Below are positions 5,991-8,540 of a stretch of DNA of 8,540 nt, piece by piece. Numbering within the stretch: position 1 is the stretch's first letter; every line of letters begins with the position of its first letter. The notes under the pieces were generated by a model, which saw only the letters and a list, made by a program, of their open reading frames with translations, was not told the origin of the DNA and searched no databases. This DNA comes from Flavobacteriaceae bacterium (GTDB lineage Bacteria; Bacteroidota; Bacteroidia; Flavobacteriales; Flavobacteriaceae): assembly GCA_030633225.1 (NCBI GenBank), contig DAOVTF010000067.1:1-8540 (forward strand), written 5' to 3'. A program made the position numbers and the translations under genes.

Positions 5991-7294
5991 CTTTCAACAT
6001 TATAATTGTCATCCCAGTTTTTTACATTCGGATCACTAAGTTTCCCTTCTGATTTTGCAATCATCATAGAAACTGTTGCATCCCCAGTAACATTAACTAC
6101 TGTTCTACACATATCTAATGGACGGTCAACCGCAAAAATTAATGCTAAACCAGCTTCTGGAATTCCAGCTTGAGCCAATACAATTACCAGCATTACCATA
6201 CCTGCACCCGGTACAGCTGCCGAACCTATACTTGCTAAAGTTGCAGTAGCTACAATACCTAACTGAACACCAAATGGAAGATCCATTCCAAAAGCCTGCG
6301 CTATAAAAACAGCAGCAACGGCTTGATATAAACTGGTACCATCCATATTAATAGTTGCCCCAATTGGTAATACAAAACTTGAAACTTCTTCATCAACACC
6401 TAAATGTTCATGTACTCTCTCCATAGTAACTGGTAATGTTGCAGCACTCGAACTTGTTGAAAAAGCTAATAATTGTGCAGGAGAAATACCTTTAATAAAT
6501 TCATTTGGTTTTTTACCTGTAAAAATAAAAACTAATAATATATAAAACCCTATCATTAATAACAAACCTAATACTACTGTTAATGCATACCAGCCCAATG
6601 CTTTAAATAAATCTGCACTAGGTGACTCAACAATTAATGCAGCCAATAAAGCAAAAACCCCATAAGGTGCTGCCAACATGATCAAGTCGATCATTTTCAA
6701 AATCACTTCATTAAAACCATCAAAAAAATCTTTAACAGGTTTTGACTTACTTTCCGGAATTAAAATTAAACCAATACCAAAAAATATTGCAAAGAAAATA
6801 ACCTGCAACATATTTTTATTCTCACTTGCAGCTCCAACAATATTTTGAGGAACCAAATCAACCAATGCCTGAAGCGGGCCGCTCTCTTTTTGACTTGCAG
6901 CTTCATCTTTATATTTTTGAGTGCTATCAGAATAATTACCAACTAATTCAATTCTTGTTTTTTCTGTAATTGAATTTCCTGGCTTAATCGTATTTACCAA
7001 TAATAATCCTATTGAAACTGCTATAACCGTTGTTAATATGTATATTAAAATTGTTTTACCTCCCATTTTTGAGAGTTTAGAAATATCTTTTAAATCGGAA
7101 ACACCTTTTATTAACGATCCTAAAATTAACGGAACAGCAATTAGTTTTAAGGAATTAATGAAAATTGTACCAAATGGTTTTACCCAGTCTTGTACTATTT
7201 CTTTACCTCCGTCAAATCGAACCATAATAAATCCAAATACAACTCCAAGTACCATTCCTATAAGAATTTTCCAATGTAAAGCCAATTTTTTCAT
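5981..7294 (-). CDS. Dicarboxylate/amino acid:cation symporter (DAACS; GltP/GltPh-like)
   Basis: Inner-membrane secondary transporter that takes up acidic amino acids or C4-dicarboxylates with Na+ or H+. It has the DAACS fold, with about eight membrane helices and two re-entrant hairpins. Marks in order: first helix after MKKLALHWKI; serine-rich hairpin HP1 STSSSAATLP (279-288); NMDGT (316-320) in TM7, a cation site; HP2 GSAAVPGAGMVML (357-369); and TM8 with Asp390, Asp394, Arg397, Thr398, Asn401 and Asp405 (DRPLDMCRTVVNVTGD). The Arg in TM8 binds the side-chain carboxylate in glutamate/aspartate members, which favours an acidic substrate. The polar loop between the third and fourth helices (about 104-160) is long and charged. 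The hydrophilic tail (about 415-437) ends in ESKK. Length 437 is typical. It is a single gene, divergent from DUF937. Glutamate, aspartate and succinate cannot be told apart from sequence alone. Confidence 0.93.
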   Translation of the reverse strand: MKKLALHWKILIGMVLGVVFGFIMVRFDGGKEIVQDWVKPFGTIFINSLKLIAVPLILGSLIKGVSDLKDISKLSKMGGKTILIYILTTVIAVSIGLLLVNTIKPGNSITEKTRIELVGNYSDSTQKYKDEAASQKESGPLQALVDLVPQNIVGAASENKNMLQVIFFAIFFGIGLILIPESKSKPVKDFFDGFNEVILKMIDLIMLAAPYGVFALLAALIVESPSADLFKALGWYALTVVLGLLLMIGFYILLVFIFTGKKPNEFIKGISPAQLLAFSTSSSAATLPVTMERVHEHLGVDEEVSSFVLPIGATINMDGTSLYQAVAAVFIAQAFGMDLPFGVQLGIVATATLASIGSAAVPGAGMVMLVIVLAQAGIPEAGLALIFAVDRPLDMCRTVVNVTGDATVSMMIAKSEGKLSDPNVKNWDDNYNVESKK

Positions 7295-7312
7295 CTAAGA
7301 GTTTTTAATATT

Positions 7313-7345
7313 TTTGGGAAGATATAAATTAATATTGTATTTTTA
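7313..7345 (+). promoter_or_regulatory. Possible promoter of the DUF937 gene
   Basis: TTTG at 7313-7316, a 21-bp spacer, then TATTTTTA at 7338-7345, one mismatch from the TAnnTTTG -7 element. A start near 7352 would fall inside the inverted repeat described next. An exact TATTTTTG lies at 7309-7316, but without a -33 partner. Confidence 0.4.
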
Positions 7346-7346
7346 C

Positions 7347-7365
7347 GGTTAACTAATCATTAACC
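7347..7365. promoter_or_regulatory. Inverted repeat upstream of the DUF937 gene, possible operator
   Basis: GGTTAA (7347-7352) and TTAACC (7360-7365) form a perfect 6-bp inverted repeat around seven bases. It starts two bases after the predicted -7 box and ends 14 bp before the ATG at 7380, in the 85-bp gap shared with the divergent symporter gene. It could bind a dimeric regulator or form a weak hairpin in the leader. No U tract follows, so it is not a terminator. Confidence 0.35.
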
Positions 7366-7379
7366 TTAAAAATAAAATT

Positions 7380-8018
7380 ATGAGTGCAATTTTCGATTTA
7401 TTAAATAGTAGTATGGGTAAAGAACTTATCGGTGGTGTAAGTAAACAGATGGGTATGAACAAAGCAAGTACAGCATCAGCATTAGGTTCTGTAATGCCTA
7501 TGATTTTAGGCGCAATGGGCAATAATGCCTCTTCGTCTGGAGGAGCGGCAGGTTTATTAAAAGCTTTAGGCGGTTCAAATCACAGTGGTGGTGGAATGCT
7601 AGATAATCTAGGTAGTATATTAGGTGGTAGTGGTATAGATGAAAATGTAATGAAAGATGGTGGAAACATTTTAGGCCATATTTTTGGTGGACAAGAAGGT
7701 AATGCTGCTGAAGCTGTTAGTAAAGCAAGTGGTATTGATAGTGGAATGGCAACTAACCTCATGAAAGCAGCTGCACCATTTTTAATGGGATATTTAGGTA
7801 AACAAATGTTAAAAAACAAAGTTTCAGATCAGGGTGGACTTCAAGGTATGTTAGGAGGTTTACTAGGTGATGATAATGATGCTCAAAAAGATATTGCATC
7901 TAAAGTTCAAGGTTTTGCAGATAATGATGATACTGTAAATGGTTTAGCCGATCTTATTACAACAAACAATAAAAAATCTGGTGGAATTGGTGATTTATTA
8001 AACAATATGCTTGGTTAA
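7380..8018 (+). CDS. DUF937 domain protein, Gly/Met/Ala-rich
   Basis: Protein of 212 residues of the DUF937 family, function unknown. It starts MSAIFDLLNSSMGKELIGGV and has the family's glycine-broken short helices, including MLDNLGSILGGSG and GNILGHIFGG (95-104). Two segments, residues 20-47 and 113-140, align without gaps: each begins VSK, has Gly six residues in, then Pro-x-x-x-Gly-x-x-Gly near the end. This looks like an internal duplication of a helix-turn-helix-like unit. Gly, Ala, Met and Asn are abundant and Cys is absent. No signal peptide or long membrane helix is seen, so it is probably cytosolic, although the amphipathic segments could contact membranes. It has its own likely promoter and a strong terminator, and is therefore monocistronic and divergent from the symporter gene, with no functional hint from neighbours. 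Confidence 0.85.
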   Translation: MSAIFDLLNSSMGKELIGGVSKQMGMNKASTASALGSVMPMILGAMGNNASSSGGAAGLLKALGGSNHSGGGMLDNLGSILGGSGIDENVMKDGGNILGHIFGGQEGNAAEAVSKASGIDSGMATNLMKAAAPFLMGYLGKQMLKNKVSDQGGLQGMLGGLLGDDNDAQKDIASKVQGFADNDDTVNGLADLITTNNKKSGGIGDLLNNMLG

Positions 8019-8042
8019 AATTATCAACATAAAATATTTATT

Positions 8043-8076
8043 AAAAAATGGCTCCAAGATGGAGTCATTTTTTTTT
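8043..8076 (+). terminator. Rho-independent terminator of the DUF937 gene
   Basis: The stem AATGGCTCCA (8047-8056) and TGGAGTCATT (8060-8069) has one G-U pair and an AGA loop, is extended by A-T pairs on both sides, and runs into nine T (8068-8076). It starts 25 bp after the stop codon. The flanking A run makes weak activity on the other strand possible. Confidence 0.9.
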
Positions 8077-8124
8077 ACGATATTTTTTTATAATTTATCG
8101 TTATTCCTTTCAATACTTGTGTCA

Positions 8125-8132
8125 TATTTTTG
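8125..8132 (+). promoter_or_regulatory. Possible -7 box for the DUF6787 gene
   Basis: TATTTTTG matches TAnnTTTG exactly and ends 17 bp before the ATG at 8150. A start near 8139 would leave a leader of only about ten bases. No convincing TTTG lies 17-23 bp upstream, so the call rests on the -7 box and its position after the terminator. Confidence 0.35.
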
Positions 8133-8149
8133 ACTTAAATTTTTAATTA

Positions 8150-8452
8150 ATGGATAAACTTAAGCAACGTTGGGGAATAAAATCAAACTTTCAAGTAGCA
8201 ATTATTTTCTTGGTGTTTACAATCAATGGGTCTTTAGCTGTTTTTTTAACAAATCCTGTAACAAATTTTTTAGGAGTCAATAAAGAAACTACAGCACCAT
8301 TACTCTATTGGCCGGTTAAAATAATTGCGATTTTTATAATATATCAAATTACACTTGTAATTGTTGGCGCATTATTTGGTCAAAAAGATTTCTTTTGGAA
8401 TATGGAAAAGAAGATGTTACAACGTTTAGGATTAGGTAAGCTTTTTGATTAA
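8150..8452 (+). CDS. DUF6787 family two-helix membrane protein
   Basis: A 100-residue integral membrane protein of unknown function, matching from memory the DUF6787 family common in Flavobacteriia. The N-terminus is basic (MDKLKQRWGIKS). Membrane helix 1 spans about 14-33 and is followed by a short polar loop with FLGVNKETTAP. Helix 2 spans about 51-76. The conserved tail starts FGQKDFFWNMEKKML (76-90) and ends QRLGLGKLFD. The positive-inside rule places both termini in the cytoplasm. The start is firm: an in-frame TAA lies 6 nt upstream at 8144. The gene follows the DUF937 terminator and so has its own transcript. Its TAA stop overlaps the stop of the convergent partial gene at the right edge. 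Confidence 0.75.
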   Translation: MDKLKQRWGIKSNFQVAIIFLVFTINGSLAVFLTNPVTNFLGVNKETTAPLLYWPVKIIAIFIIYQITLVIVGALFGQKDFFWNMEKKMLQRLGLGKLFD

Positions 8453-8540
8453 TTTTTCTTTTTGTACTTATAAACATACAACCAAGTTAATGTGAATGAA
8501 GGGAAAAAATCTAAACCCGGAATTGCCTCTTCTACAAAAG
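8449..8540 (-). CDS. C-terminal end of an unrecognised, possibly membrane-associated protein
   Basis: On the minus strand a frame enters from the right edge and codes for 30 residues before TAA at 8451-8449. The visible protein is FVEEAIPGLDFF, PSFTLTWLYVY and KYKKKN. An acidic start, a short hydrophobic aromatic stretch and a basic lysine tail look like the end of a small membrane protein, with the tail in the cytoplasm. The neighbouring frames have a TAG or TAA within this stretch. The product is not recognised; the N-terminus and most of the gene lie outside the window. Its stop shares the sequence TTAA (8449-8452) with the stop of the DUF6787 gene. Confidence 0.6.
   Translation of the reverse strand, partial: FVEEAIPGLDFFPSFTLTWLYVYKYKKKN

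Noticed and set aside
7038..7298. 86-codon plus-strand frame opposite the symporter N-terminus
   Set aside because: It is antisense to conserved membrane-helix codons, and the product resembles reverse-read coding sequence.
7571..7640. Short GGTGGTGGAA-like repeats in the DUF937 gene as a tandem repeat element
   Set aside because: They are explained by runs of Gly and Ser codons in a Gly-rich protein and have no regular period.
7580..7819. 79-codon minus-strand frame inside the DUF937 gene
   Set aside because: The Pro/Ser/Ile-rich product is the expected antisense of Gly-rich codons.

Overview
This 8.5 kb window is AT-rich and reads as ordinary chromosome of a Bacteroidota member, most likely Flavobacteriia. 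Three things point that way: the protein families (a DUF6787 membrane protein, a lone CBM48 protein, and an HtpG with a charged middle-domain linker), the near absence of Shine-Dalgarno sequences, and several promoter-like sites of the Bacteroidota type (TTTG, about 20 bp, then TAnnTTTG). No mobile element, CRISPR array, rRNA or tRNA was seen.

Layout, left to right. The 3' part of a secreted zinc-dependent S1/P1 nuclease (+) enters from the left edge. It converges on a DUF1801 gene (-) that carries an in-frame TAG at codon 38 and is probably broken. A D-Ala-D-Ala dipeptidase of the VanX/DdpX type (+) converges on htpG (-), and a strong bidirectional terminator sits between them. A 333 bp divergent gap separates htpG from a 103-aa CBM48 protein (+) with a good promoter and its own terminator. 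Next come a stand-alone 3-oxoacyl-ACP synthase III (+), converging on a dicarboxylate/glutamate:cation symporter (-), and divergently a glycine-rich DUF937 protein (+) with a terminator. A two-helix DUF6787 membrane protein (+) follows; its stop codon overlaps that of an unrecognised gene (-) running off the right edge.

The genes look like independent single-gene transcription units. Strands alternate in most places, and the two adjacent same-strand pairs (CBM48/KASIII and DUF937/DUF6787) are each split by a clear terminator. Their roles are unrelated: nucleic-acid scavenging, peptidoglycan dipeptide turnover, protein folding, glycan binding, fatty-acid initiation and amino-acid uptake. I see no coherent new multi-gene system. 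The most notable items are the premature stop in the DUF1801 gene, an internal 28-residue duplication in the DUF937 protein, an inverted repeat at the predicted start of DUF937 transcription, and the partial gene at the right edge, whose stop codon overlaps that of its neighbour.
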